From the NCBI RefSeq assembly GCF_001949145.1, contig NW_019091360.1:4343062-4407061 (forward strand): a stretch of 64,000 nt of DNA, written 5' to 3'. Positions 26,501 through 37,700 of the stretch are shown here, piece after piece; position 1 is the stretch's first letter, and each line of letters starts with the position of its first letter. Source of the stretch: Acanthaster planci. Its lineage: Eukaryota; Echinodermata; Asteroidea; Valvatida; Acanthasteridae. The notes below the pieces were generated by a model that was given only the letters and a program-made list of their open reading frames with translations, made no database searches and was not told the origin of the DNA. The position numbers and the translations under genes are program-made.

Positions 26501-26728
26501 GCACAAAACTCTGGCGTAGTAGACCTTGACAAGGTAGCCAGGGTATGGCTGTGGCAGGTTTTGAATGAGGTCAATTGCATTTACATCTAGTAAGCACATT
26601 CAAATAACATTCCAATTTTAATTGTAATTTAATGTATTTTCTTTAGAAAATTCCAAGCTGAAGAGAACCCACCTATGCTGCGAACATCCAGTAAAAGAGA
26701 AAAGAAACCTTGCTGCACACTTCTGTAA
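14451..26728 (+). CDS. RRAS2: R-Ras2/TC21-like small GTPase, 6 coding exons
   Basis: Joining 14451-14555, 15903-15990, 21143-21245, 22808-22916, 24008-24126 and 26647-26728 gives 606 nt, or 201 residues, with GT/AG junctions and matching phases. It shows the P-loop G20-S27 (GGGGVGKS), the switch I effector YDPTIEDSY (42-50), switch II DTAGQ (67-71), NKAD (126-129) and SAK (156-158). The tail is basic (KREKK) and ends C-C-T-L-L, so Cys198 is the prenyl site (final Leu favours geranylgeranyl) and Cys197 is a palmitoylation candidate. The 10-residue N-terminal extension relative to H-Ras, SYTKQCVID and the [13 protein letters not shown] stretch point to R-Ras2 rather than R-Ras or M-Ras. Its expected role is membrane-bound GTP switching in growth and adhesion signalling. 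All key residues for GTP binding and hydrolysis, including Gln71, are intact. Introns 1-5 hold several foldback or TIR repeats and an antisense gag relic. Confidence 0.93.
15190..15248. repeat. Hairpin with CCCTAAC-type ends, intron 1
   Basis: Arms 15190-15213 and 15225-15248 are reverse complements with one mismatch. The outer ends read TTAGCCCTAACA and the inner parts CCTCAATCCT. Related hairpins occur at 21289-21347 and 40371-40722. Confidence 0.75.
15903..15990 (+). CDS. RRAS2: RRAS2 coding exon 2 (switch I / effector loop)
   Basis: Residues 36-64 plus one base. It contains the full Ras effector loop YDPTIEDSY and TKQCVID, diagnostic of the R-Ras2 type. The acceptor is CCTCTAG and the donor GTAAGT. 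Confidence 0.93.
17714..17977. mobile_element. MITE-like TIR element, copy 1 (RRAS2 intron 2)
   Basis: It begins GGGTAATTCC.AAATTAGGGGTCC and ends with the complement (GGACCCC-like, then TTTCTGGAATTACCC). The internal sequence matches the copy at 22175-22419 in inverted orientation. A C8-A10 run has grown near the right end. It does not code. Confidence 0.8.
21143..21245 (+). CDS. RRAS2: RRAS2 coding exon 3 (switch II)
   Basis: Residues 65-98 plus two bases. DTAGQDEF carries catalytic Gln71; the second residue after it is Asp in the QDE order, where most Ras proteins have [18 protein letters not shown] follows. Confidence 0.93.
21289..21347. repeat. Hairpin with TTAACC/GGTTAA ends, intron 3
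   Basis: Imperfect arms 21289-21315 and 21323-21347, with TTAACCTTAAC against GTTAACCCTAG at the outer ends. The style matches the 15190 hairpin. Confidence 0.6.
22175..22419. mobile_element. MITE-like TIR element, copy 2 (RRAS2 intron 3)
   Basis: Same family as 17714-17977: inverted GGGTAATTCCAGAAATCAGG termini of about 30 bp and shared internal blocks (TTCCAATTTCCAAGAGTGATGA on one copy, its complement on the other). Two copies lie within 5 kb in one gene. Confidence 0.8.
22808..22916 (+). CDS. RRAS2: RRAS2 coding exon 4 (NKxD)
   Basis: Residues 99-135. [20 protein letters not shown] contains the guanine-specificity NKAD box. Donor GTAAGC, phase 0. Confidence 0.93.
23655..23788. mobile_element. 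Foldback element with perfect 28-bp inverted ends (RRAS2 intron 4)
   Basis: The 28-base arms 23655-23682 and 23761-23788 are perfect reverse complements (TTCACAATAGTGCGCCTCCA...). A second nested inverted pair (TGTCGACCC / GGGTCGACA) lies inside, so almost all of the 134 bp can fold on itself. Perfect arms suggest recent insertion. No target duplication is clear. Confidence 0.85.
24008..24126 (+). CDS. RRAS2: RRAS2 coding exon 5 (SAK)
   Basis: Residues 136-174 plus two bases. EASAK completes the guanine pocket, and [13 protein letters not shown] is the closing helix. The donor is GTGAGA. Confidence 0.93.
25711..26345 (-). pseudogene. Decayed retrotransposon gag fragment, antisense in RRAS2 intron 5
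   Basis: On the minus strand, frames interrupted by a shift encode a capsid-like segment ([17 protein letters not shown]) and then two CCHC-type zinc knuckles. Both knuckles have lost their final Cys (CYCC..H....R and CHSC....H....H). Layout resembles gag of a Ty3/gypsy-type element. The frameshift and lost zinc ligands show it is dead. No protease or polymerase part is present. Confidence 0.7.
26647..26728 (+). CDS. RRAS2: RRAS2 coding exon 6 (hypervariable tail and CAAX)
   Basis: Residues 175-201 and the TAA stop. [10 protein letters not shown] matches R-Ras2 tails, then a basic patch and the CTLL prenylation box. Confidence 0.92.
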
Positions 26729-29700
26729 CATGGTAAGATGTCAAGATGAGGCAATAAATTCTACATGGAATAAAGGGTTCTGTTCTACATGTACGTGTAT
26801 TGTAGATACACAGTGCTGTGGTCAATAATACTGCTGTACCATGTCTTATTCATAACCTACTACTAAGGAATAAGTTTCACCTTCCATCAATGGTTTCAAC
26901 AAAACAAAGAACTTTAGATTTCATGTGATTTGGTGAGATGTTGCATGTGTGTTTTAAAATCTTTCACCAGTCAGGCAGTGAAAGCATATTGTTATCTACT
27001 GCTGTTTTCTTATCCTGTTTATGACCCACTCTGCGTAAGTCACAATGCGCCAGAGCCATTTATAAGCCATGTAAGTCTCAATTCCGACGTTTCCAGATGG
27101 AACTCTTGTTTCTTAGTAGCAGGTCATGAGTTTTAACCGTTTTCTTGCCATATGGAGTAATGATTGTTTTGGGTAATGACTTTATCACAAGTTTGCGTTC
27201 AACAAATAATGTGACGTTTGAAAAATTGAAAGTTGAATGGAAAAGTGTTTTTGAAAAAATGTTTGAAATTCTGAACAAAATTTATGAAAAGTCTGCTGAC
27301 TGCATTTTGTGTGCTAAATGGCTATAGTATTGATGATGAAAACCCATGGGGCCCAAAATGGTGAAACCCTGGCATGTGACAAGTTATACACGCAAATGAC
27401 ACAGTGTTCGAGGAAGACACATGTAGAGTTGAGGACACCTAGCTGTCATAAGCTATTCCTGAGCCCCATGTGCCAGGAGGACTTCTGTTATCAGTGTCTC
27501 TCTGTTCCAATGTTGAGGGGGGGGTACTTGAAGTCATAAAGCTGTAAGTGATGAACTCACAGCACACAAACAATGTCAGTTTGACAGTGGGTTGTATATA
27601 TACATGTATACTCTACATGTCTATCTGTTAAAGGCTTCTTACACACACAATTGTACTGTGGAAACTGGGATCCAAAACACACTGTATTGATCAAAGAAAG
27701 TTTTCAGCCTGTAGCGTTGGGATTAATTTTTTACTTAATATACTTTGATGAGTGCTTAAGCTTTTTGCAGGTTGCACTTTTTGACAGGTGCTCTAATTAA
27801 AAAACAAGCAGTTTGACAACAAAGCTCATATGATTAACTTCCAAGTATAAAGATAAAACTGCAGCAAAATGCCCCATCTGCTATGTTAGGTCATCGTGAC
27901 AAATCTGGAGTAACTTTCAAACTGCTACTTCGTGAAAAAGCAGTAAAGTTAATACATTGTCATATTAAGAGACTGTCTACTTGTCAGCTGCATGCAAAAT
28001 TGGTCTTCCTATATATATGTACATATCGGGGGAATGTTTTGTAATCCAAATACATGTACTAACATAATCGTGACTACAATACTCTGAATGCATACATGTA
28101 TTTGGTTTTTATGTTACGCATCTGACACATGACTCAACAAAGAATGTGCAGGTCTTTGAGAGATGAAATTTCTTCTGGAAAATGCAAAATCACATTGTTT
28201 AATTGGCTTCCACTTACATTCAAATTGGAACAAGATATTATGTACATGCACATGTATGTAAGAGCAAGGAAGTCATGTCCGTCCCACAATGCTTTGTTCA
28301 TAGTATTAACGGGTCAAAATTTCCTGTTTGTTTTTCTTTCTCATCTGAAAATCAAACTACATGTACATGTACGTGGCTTGTTTGTAATGTACACTTTTCA
28401 TCTTTAGTTCATAAGTTATAATGTTTAGACTGAACTGATACTGGTACAGGGTTGTATTCCATTTCCCTGAATTAAAGGTGACTGAACTTTATTGCCTGTT
28501 CATGAATACCTAGGACAGTTGGAGCATTCTTATTGGTTGAAAGTCCACCATGTGGGTGCCTTTCAACTGTTAGTAAAATGCTGCTGATTGCCATTACATT
28601 ATGCATTGTGGAGGCACACTGCATTCCAGTCTCCATGTTAGGAAATGTATTGTCCATGTTAAAGACTTGGTCCATACACGTGATTTTCAGGGGTTGTATT
28701 TCACAGTACAGGAAGTAAATGGTTGAACAAAATAATTGGAAAGTTGTCAATTCTTGAGCTGTGTTGGCTTTTTTACCAGTAAGGTATAGTTTAGAACAGT
28801 TTAAAACTTGAAATTTATAACTGGCAATGGTCTGGTTTCTAATGGCAGTCTTTGTCTTTTCCCTTGGGTTCTTATCAGTGACCTGGCTTCATTGTAAAGC
28901 GTACCTAATCATGGTATAGTTCACTGTCTTATATCAGTTTGTTTTCCAGTGTCATATGAGCAACATGATTTGTTATCAAGCTATTTGATGTACATGTACT
29001 CTTGCTTTTTCGCCTGCAGTCATACAGAATTCTGTCTCAACATAATATAAACAGGTGCTTTTTGTTAATAATGTGAATGTGCTGTGCATGGGAGCATGTG
29101 GCTTTTTATGAGTGGGTGAGGATGTCAAATGTTGTCTTAGAGCACAGGTGACACCTCTAACCAATCCTTAAATGGAATGAAAGATGGTTTTGCTATGGCG
29201 ATCATTGCATCATCTTTTTTGGTTTGAAGACCTGAGGAAGGGCGACATTACAGTGCCATGTCTATACTCCCCTGAACTAATTTGAGTGAAACATTTTATT
29301 ACAAAAAATAGGTTTATGTTTAATTTCTACCGTGAAAAGGTTTCATTGTTCAACTATGCATGAAGTAGGATTTCTACTGTCGTATTTGTGTGCATGAGTG
29401 TTGTATAGAGGAGCTTTCTTAGATTAAATGGAAATTTTGGAACCCATGTCATTTCAAGAGCCAACTACTTTTACCATCATTATTTTAAAAGCTTCATTGA
29501 TAGGGTCTATTTTTTCTTCCTGTTGTATGGAAAAAAGTAATTAAACTTCTCTGAGCACCCCTCACCATCAGGAGTCTCCCTCTGGGGGCAAGAGGGGGGT
29601 TGGATGGCAGAATACAGGCATCAAGTTTCCTTCATAATTCTACAATTTTCTTTGTTTTGAAATGTTCTGTCAGAAGGTAGGGGGTGGCCTCCCCCCGAAC

Positions 29701-30404
29701 ATTCCTGCCTACTTCCCTGGCATTTAAATTGAGTTTGTTGTGAAAATTGTGGGTAAGATACAAATGAAGGATTGTGAAGTTCTTCAATTGTTTACAGTTG
29801 ATAGATGACTTAATTTCTCACATCGGATAGCAGTAGGCTGCATTGAAAATGTGAATAGGAATATTGAGATAATAAACAATTATAGCCTTACGTTTAACCG
29901 GTGCGGATACTATTTTACCCTTTTGTTTCATCCTTTATATGCTTGAAACAAAGTCTTATCTTAATGTTTAGATTAATGGTATTATTGCCAAATGTTGTAA
30001 ATCAAGTATTGTTTACTTTTTTAATGAACATTAGAAATGTCAAAAATATATGCATTGTATGAACAAATTTGTAAAGTTAAAGTCTCAACAATATGCTTCC
30101 AAACACACAATATAAAATATTTTATGGAATTTGCCTTGGTATTTTTGCACTTTCTTTTTCTAAATGGAATTTCTTAATAGGCCAGCTCTATGCTTACATG
30201 TAAGTAGGTGTGTAGATTGGAATGGTTTAGGATAACAGAGGATGAAATTTTGTTTGTCAAGATGAAGTTAGGTTACCTCGACCAATGTAAAGAGTAGTGC
30301 TGTAGTTTTGCTAGAGATTCGATGGATAGCTATTAGGTTTTCCGATCTTATAGTTAGCTGTAAGTTTCCAAAAGATGTGTAGATGTAATTTAATTTATAA
30401 TAAA
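26729..30404 (+). other. 3' flank / possible 3' UTRs of the RRAS2-like gene
   Basis: Poly(A) signals (AATAAA) occur at 26753-26758 and 26769-26774, very close to the stop, and again at 30399-30404. The gene may end after a short 3' UTR or use a distal site about 3.7 kb away. A GTAAGA right after the stop (26733) could even start a 3' UTR intron. No other gene is visible in this stretch. Confidence 0.4.
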
Positions 30405-31434
30405 TAGCTATCATTGTTGGAACTACAACAAATGAAATGTCATATTATATTCAAGATAAATAAATAGTGCTTTTAACATTTAGTCCCTAAAATTACTGTC
30501 ATAGTTTGTTTTTTATTTGTTTTCTCACTCCCACCCAGGATTTTATGATCACAACCACTTGGAAAAGATGTAAGCGAAACAAGTTCAAGCATAATTTTTT
30601 ATTTCCATATCTAAGCAGTTTTTGTTTGTAAAATTTTTTTTCTCCACTAACCATTTTCCCCCAAAATTTAGAGGGCCACAAATGTTTTTATCTACCTTGC
30701 CCCAAGAAAGAACATCAATGTCTTGTTTCGGCAGAAAATGTGTGGGTTTCACAAAAATTATGTTTTTTGGAGATCTGTCTCAGGCATCGTCTCTGACATT
30801 GGAACCACTTGGGATGACATCATACTCTTCAGTGTTCTTTCAACAGAGCGGATTTTTTATGGAGCTGATGACAGAAAAGTTGGGGAATAAAATCATCAGA
30901 TGGATGTGGAGACCTAACAGATTAAACATTGTAAAGAGTTTCAACTTGACTATCAGCTCAACAGTGTTGTGCTGGTGACTTGGGTTACAGGCATCGCATT
31001 GAAGTACAGGCACGATGTTTCAAAATTGGAGTAGATTTCACCCAAATTCTTTTGGGTGATCAGCTTTGAATACAAACTTTCACAAAAGACTACAGAATTT
31101 CCTGCTTAAAATTGGACAGAAATTGCTGAATGTTTTTAAGGCTTTAAGGGGTTACATTTCCCCCTAATTATTTGAATTGAGATTTGATGTATTTAGCATC
31201 TAGATTTTCATTTGCAGGGGGAACTTACTAAAAATAAAGCACTCCCCTCGAAAAAGGGCTCCTATATATTTAGGGGCCGTGGGCCCCCACTGTTTCCCAC
31301 CCTAGATCTGCTCTTTGTTAGTTAGTATCTGTCATCTGATGGCATGAAGGGCCCTCGTGTGAGATGGGGCCAGGTATGAAGTAATAGTTGGATTTTTCCA
31401 TGGAGTTGCAGTGTTTGGAGCTGGAAGACTATCA
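30405..31434. other. Intergenic stretch, no gene seen
   Basis: A 118-codon frame at 30622-30978 has no domain, biased composition or splice partner that would support it. Otherwise nothing is recognised here. Confidence 0.5.
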
Positions 31435-32175
31435 GGGTGCAGACCACTAATTCAAGTGAGAATTTCTGACCAGCTTATTAGCATTAAAAGTGCCCCCNNN
31501 NNNNNNNNNNNNNNNNNNNNNNNNNNNNNNNNNNNNNNNNNNNNNNNNNNNNNNNNNNNNNNNNNNNNNNNNNNNNNNNNNNNNNNNNNNNNNNNNNNNN
31601 NNNNNNNNNNNNNNNNNNNNNNNNNNNNNNNNNNNNNNNNNNNNNNNNNNNNNNNNNNNNNNNNNNNNNNNNNNNNNNNNNNNNNNNNNNNNNNNNNNNN
31701 NNNNNNNNNNNNNNNNNNNNNNNNNNNNNNNNNNNNNNNNNNNNNNNNNNNNNNNNNNNNNNNNNNNNNNNNNNNNNNNNNNNNNNNNNNNNNNNNNNNN
31801 NNNNNNNNNNNNNNNNNNNNNNNNNNNNNNNNNNNNNNNNNNNNNNNNNNNNNNNNNNNNNNNNNNNNNNNNNNNNNNNNNNNNNNNNNNNNNNNNNNNN
31901 NNNNNNNNNNNNNNNNNNNNNNNNNNNNNNNNNNNNNNNNNNNNNNNNNNNNNNNNNNNNNNNNNNNNNNNNNNNNNNNNNNNNNNNNNNNNNNNNNNNN
32001 NNNNNNNNNNNNNNNNNNNNNNNNNNNNNNNNNNNNNNNNNNNNNNNNNNNNNNNNNNNNNNNNNNNNNNNNGGGATTTATCACTGCTGTCTATGGGAAT
32101 TTACCTGTAGTGGTGCACCCTGAATTTGTGGACTGGACCCATCAGGCACGTTATTACATTGTAGCGCCCTCAGTA
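31435..32175 (+). repeat. Dispersed repeat copy 2, interrupted by an assembly gap
   Basis: It starts GGGTGCAGACCACTAATTC, near-identical to 13465 onward, and runs into a gap at 31498-32072. After the gap come TGGACTGGACCC and TAGCGCCCTCAG, paralleling copy 1. Confidence 0.7.
31498..32072. other. Assembly gap (575 N)
   Basis: A run of undetermined bases starting at the same point of the repeat family where copy 1 also becomes unreliable. Frames translated across it are artefacts. Confidence 0.99.
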
Positions 32176-32283
32176 GCCGATTTTTGTCCAACTTCAGCAG
32201 ATGACTGATTTCTGACTGACCGTATGCGCATTTTGCCTTACAAATGTTGTTTCATGAAACAGCCGTTGGATACTTAAAAAAAA

Positions 32284-32455
32284 TTCCCGCGAAAAAAGTG
32301 ACTGACGCGCACACGGCTGGCTACGTGCGGAAGTAGCAAACTAGCTTTAAACGTTGACGATTTCCGGTTTTTTCGTTGGAGTTTGGCGCGATAAATACCA
32401 CATAGACGTCTTAGAGCTGGTTGTGTCAAGATTATCTCCAGGATCACGACCAAAG
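32284..32455 (+). promoter_or_regulatory. CDC6: CDC6 promoter with E2F-type sites and 5' non-coding exon
   Basis: TTTGGCGCG at 32382-32390 fits the E2F consensus TTTSGCGC, and TTCCCGCGAAA at 32284-32294 is a second E2F-like site. A TTTCCGG ETS-like core lies between them. A good donor (GTAAGG, 32456) follows, and the coding exon has a strong acceptor at 34414-34415, so a non-coding first exon of roughly 32400-32455 is inferred. E2F control of CDC6 at G1/S is established in animals; its use here is inferred. Confidence 0.6.
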
Positions 32456-34423
32456 GTAAGGTAAATTCTTCAACTTTTGACCACGATCATGCCCATGCCG
32501 CCTGCTGACTTGTTGGCAGGTTAGTGTTGCACTCGTGCCCAAGTTGCAGTGTTGACGCGGTCGTCTCTCATGATCTTCGAGTGTACATCATACTAGTAGT
32601 AGTATCAACGTCAAGCCTATAGCGTGTGGGCTGTGAAGGCCTATCCTAGTTAGTCTGTTGGACTCCCTCCGTATCCTTGGCCCCACAACTACTGACGGGT
32701 ACAGTCCACCAATTCAAGCCCCATTGAAAACAGTGTAAAATCAGCACTGTTCAGGGCGCAATAACATGCACGCCAATACTTACCCCCACTAGTGTGGCAC
32801 GGACTCTCCTGCCGATCCATCCTTAGCCACACATCGGTATATACGCAATTTCGTTTTGGCGTATTGAACATTTCGGCGCACCCACTTATCGTGGGCGGAA
32901 TTTCTTAAGGGGATGGCAGGGTTCTTGGATACAGTGTAGATTATATAGCTGGTAACTTGAAAGTCTGTAAGTCAACAAACGAGATGTGCACACATTTTCA
33001 AGTGTTAGGAAAAAAAATTAAATTAATTTGACGATCATTTACATGTATGTGCAACTCATGCCCTGTTCATAGAGTATAACAATTCCTGGTGTTGGGTTTT
33101 GACTGCTTATTGGACAACTTTTTTCCACAATAAAGCAAAAGAATGCATTTTAGAGGTTGAACAGATTGTGTTTTGACAAATTTGCCTTTGGGCCCTTATC
33201 AATTTTTGACAATGGCCTCCGTGCCCTTTTAAATGGCCTTGGTGCCCATGGAAATTTTGACTTCTCCAAGGCAAAAATGGCCTAGGCCTCTAAAGAAACA
33301 AATTTCGAACCCTGCTTCAATCAGGAATTGCAATTGAATGGAACCTATCTGGCATTAGAACCAGCAAGAAAAGTGTTGTCGTCACTCCAGTCGATCCCGT
33401 GAGTTTAAAATTCAAAGTTTACATTTGGGGAAAAGTTTTCTAGTTAGCCAAACACACGGTGGACTACTGGCCAGTTTCACTGAAATTTGACATTTTCCAG
33501 ATGTAATCCGACTGAACAACTTTCATGATACAAAACAAAAGTAAACGGCCATGATAGTGATGCATACTTCAATACTTCAAGACAGTCATCTTGCGCGGCC
33601 AGCCAGGTGCTACATGTTCAATGTACAGTATGTGATTTCACTTATTCAGTCTAGTGCACTGCCGTACAGTGTACACATGTACATGTTCTGTATGTATGTA
33701 TAGTGTACACGCATACACGAAACTGGAGTGATGGCTCTGCGTGTGCAGTGGTTCACTTCACGTTATAAATCGCCTTTGTGGTCTGCGGTCACAAGCCCTG
33801 CCGAGTTAATGAGGTGCAGGGTCAGGCTTAAAACCACAAAGCTTGCATTGAACAGCGTGTCAGGTTCACTGATTATGTTAGCGTGTTGGGTAAAATTCTG
33901 ACCTGCACTGTACGTGTAGCACTTGAAAATGGTGAAACAGATTTCAGACCATGATTCCCAATACTTTTGAAAACCTGACATTTTTATTCACCAATGTCTC
34001 ATTCCCACCTGATGACGAGCATGCTGTTGATGCTGTTCATATTTATCACATTGCACTTTTGTTGGACCGGCCAGTGGCTGAGCTTGCTCTGCCTATCTGC
34101 ATTTTGGTTCGACCATTTTTTGAGGCGGGTTTTTTTTTTCTAAGATTTGCAATCTGTCACAGCTACACAGTGCAGCACATATCGCATGTCCTGATGGTCC
34201 AGCTTAGGTTGCTCAATAAGAATAAGATGCAATCCCTTGCTTCCAAAAATGGGCAAAGGAGCCAGGATGTCAGGTGAAAGATTCCGGTTTTCATCAAATG
34301 TCTTGGAAGTTTGACTTTATTATACCTGGGTCTGAACTTGTGTTGCATTTGAACGAGGAAATATTTTGATGAATTTTTTTTTTGTTTTTAATTTGACTTG
34401 TTCTACCATCCACAGCAGTTGCA

Positions 34424-34733
34424 ATGCCTGTAAAAACAAGACAAGTACAAACCCCACTACCTTTCAAGTGCCGCAAGACACGGAATAGTGGCAAGACTCC
34501 GCAAAGGGCATCTGTGGAAAGAAGTCAAGCAACTGAAGTAAGGAAGTTGACTACAGTGTGTAGAACCCAAAAAGATGACAAAAACCAAACCCAAGTACAA
34601 GGCACAAAGACTCCTGAGAAATCATCTTCACATCACTTAGGATGTGTTAGAAGAAAATCATCACCGTGTGATGCAGCAAGTCAGTCTGGTCAGATGCTAC
34701 CGTCTTCTCCTAGAAAAAGAACCTTATTGCAAG
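34424..34733 (+). CDS. CDC6: CDC6 coding exon 1 (regulatory N-terminus)
   Basis: Residues 1-103 plus one base. It is Lys/Ser/Thr/Gln-rich with CDK sites T25, T63 and S95, basic RRK (76-78) and SPRKRTLL near the end, a possible nuclear signal plus cyclin-docking motif. The exon itself starts at 34416 after CACAG. Confidence 0.88.
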
Positions 34734-37700
34734 GTAAGCTGTGCTCAGAAAATTTTAAGCCAGTCAACGAAGACCTGGTGATTACCCAGCTTTTTATCAA
34801 AAACAGGAAAGTGCCTTTTTATTTCAACGTATTCTTTCCCTCTATTGCAGCTGGTATCAGTGTTCTCCATGGGGGTTGTAGCAGGATGGGCCGCCCTGCC
34901 AAAATTTAGTCTCACTAAATATTTTTGGCCACCCCGCCAAAAATATCACTGCCCTGGTATTTTTGCAATTAGATTTTCCCTATTCTCCACTCTCTTTACA
35001 GTTTATCTAAATGGAAAAGATTGCTTGAAATAAACCTTCTTTCCTTCTGCTTCTAAAACTACTTCTTTTGTGTTCTACATTTTCAAACAAGTTCAGTGAG
35101 AAAAGTGAAATATAAGCTTCTTGTACAAAATTTTGTTTTCAGAAAACATCTAGAAAGGAAATTTTCTTCCAGCTAGATTTTTGTTGCAGACTTTTCACAT
35201 TTTTGAACGGTTTGTCAAAAATCATGAAAGCCCAAAAATCGACCAAAAAGTACAATACTTTGCTCTTAATTAACAGTCCTATAAATTTTTGCATCTAATG
35301 TCTGTTTAAGGTGTCATAGCCAAATTGACTAAGCGTTCCACTTTGCGGACATTGCGCGGAATCGTGGAGAGCATGCTAATCCCTGCCAAACAAAAGAGCC
35401 GTAAGCAACCCAGCGGCTCCGTGGATGGAATGCAATATGCAAGCTTAATGCAAATACAAACCTCATGAATACGCCCGATCTTCTGCGTATCGGCTGGCAA
35501 TCTTTGGCAGGGCGATTCCCTTGGAATTAGCATGTGGCCGAGTTTCGCTGACTGACCGGTCGACTTCCAGTTCGAACAGGATCTGCCACCAACTTAAAAA
35601 CCACAAGGTTTTTATTTTCTGAAGTTGGCCGGCGCTCCTGGTGGGAATTCCGAAATGAAAGCATACGTTTAGGTACTGTGCAGGATTTGCATGTACTGTG
35701 GTTTGCCAAAATTGACTGATTTGGGGATTTGTGACTTAATAACTTTATGTACATGTGTCATTCGAGGGACTATTTCAGCTTTTGAGTACACTGCTCCGAG
35801 AAAAATCGAGAAAAATGCTGTTCATTTTTATCACTCAGTGCTCAGTTCGTTTATATTTGTCTTGCAAAATACCATGGATCTCAGGACGGAGGGGTGAAAC
35901 CGAGATGATATAAATTGTAATTTATATAAGGTAAACTTCCAAAGTTTCATAAATAAAGTTTAACTTCAGATCAGGCCAAATTCTCTTTCAGGTCGTTAGT
36001 TATGGTTCTTTATCTATTTTATAAGCTAATAATGACTTTAGGTGAATCGATGTGTGTTGGCATTTTGCACAGCTCTGTTAACGGTTGCAATAGTTGAAAT
36101 TTTCTGAGAAAAAAATTCTCGAAAATGAAAAGGATTTCACAGATTGTCTGACACTATTACCGTGTGTACTTACATGTACATGTACTTTACAGCAAGATGT
36201 TTCAAGATAATTCGACAGTCCCATTTGTTTGATCTTACAAATCCCATAGGCTTACACACCCCAGCACAGGGCAGAAAGCTGTCTGACAATCGTAAAATAA
36301 GTCACAGCATAAAAATGTGCTGCCATCAGAACAATGAGTTCAAAATTTCTTGTAGCTTTTAAGTGTATGATCAGTCATGCATGTTCTGTAGTAATTTGCT
36401 ATGCATCTTTTGTTCAATTGCATTTTCATTTGAACTGGTCCATACACATGCAGGTCAAATGGATAATGAACAAAAAGTTTGAGAATCGAAGATACAATGT
36501 AATTGTGCACTGCCACAAGAACAATATTGACATTTTTTTTTTACTTGTTATAACCACATGTTATGGTGGTTTTTTTTTAATTGAGTAACTCACATTCTGT
36601 GAGGTTTGTTCTAGCATTGCATTGAGGCAGGACTTAACTTCTATTTTCAAATGGTAATCAGTTGATTTTTTTTCATGTTGCATGCACAGAAGTCTCAACA
36701 AATGATGAACGACGTGTGACACCATGCTGCAGCCCTAGAAAGATGAAGAAAGAAAATATTCCTGTCACTGACGTAATTGAGGACAGTTCTGTTCTTGCTG
36801 ATGATGCAGATATTTTTGTCAGTCCTAGACAAAATCATTCCAAAGATTTGAAATCAGTAAACTGTCATGTGCATCATGTGAAGACAAGCCCAGCAAAAGG
36901 TGCATGTGTGAAGTTAGAGTGCAATGCATCACCTCAGAGAAGCAGGAAGGATAGCACAGGGGAGAAATTTACATCACCAACAGTAAGGGGATCTCTGAAC
37001 AAGACGATTACTCCATTGAAGCTTGAAAAAAATGAGGGTGAGTACACGATGCCTCAATTATACCGATGGGTCTTAATGTAGGACTACAGTTGGACTCTAT
37101 AGAGTTGCCAAATTTCTATTAACCACTTGTTGCCAGGGAACCCCGTTTCGAGCACCATGGGTTTATAAGCAGAGCAGGGGTGCCCGAAATGGGACAAAAG
37201 AGCTGGTTCGTGTAACACAAGACCGTACTCGGAACAAAAGACCTGCTGCTGAGAATTGCCATCATTTTTTCGGCTTGCATTTTTCGAAGGTAATAATATG
37301 TTCTTAAACAGTGTACCACTGTTTTTGGCATAGCTTGCTCGCGGATTAGCACCGCGGACAAAAGTGCTCTCGGGCTCCATTGATGAGTGACAAAGCACCG
37401 CTGCATGCTAATTCAGCCACGTTTGAAAAGATGCCACTCGCATTCACTGGGGACAAAGAAAATTGCGCAACACCTCACAATTCTTGGCTCTCTTTACAGG
37501 GCGGCAGGCTTGGCTGAAATATTCAGGCGTCAGTGAAGGTCACCTGTTAGCTTAGAAAAGCCACCAAACAGTCATTCGTGTAAACGTCCATGAAATGATG
37601 AATTTTTGAAAAATTTTGAAAACTGAAAATCTTGAAAATCGTCCTTACGTGTGCAGTGCCATTTTTAAAAGCACCCGGCAGCATGTGGTGAAAAAATTCC

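Noticed and set aside
30622-30978. 118-codon frame downstream of the Ras gene
   Set aside because: Composition and context are those of 3' flanking DNA; no domain is visible.
31411-32208. 265-codon frame
   Set aside because: It consists almost entirely of undetermined bases in the assembly gap.
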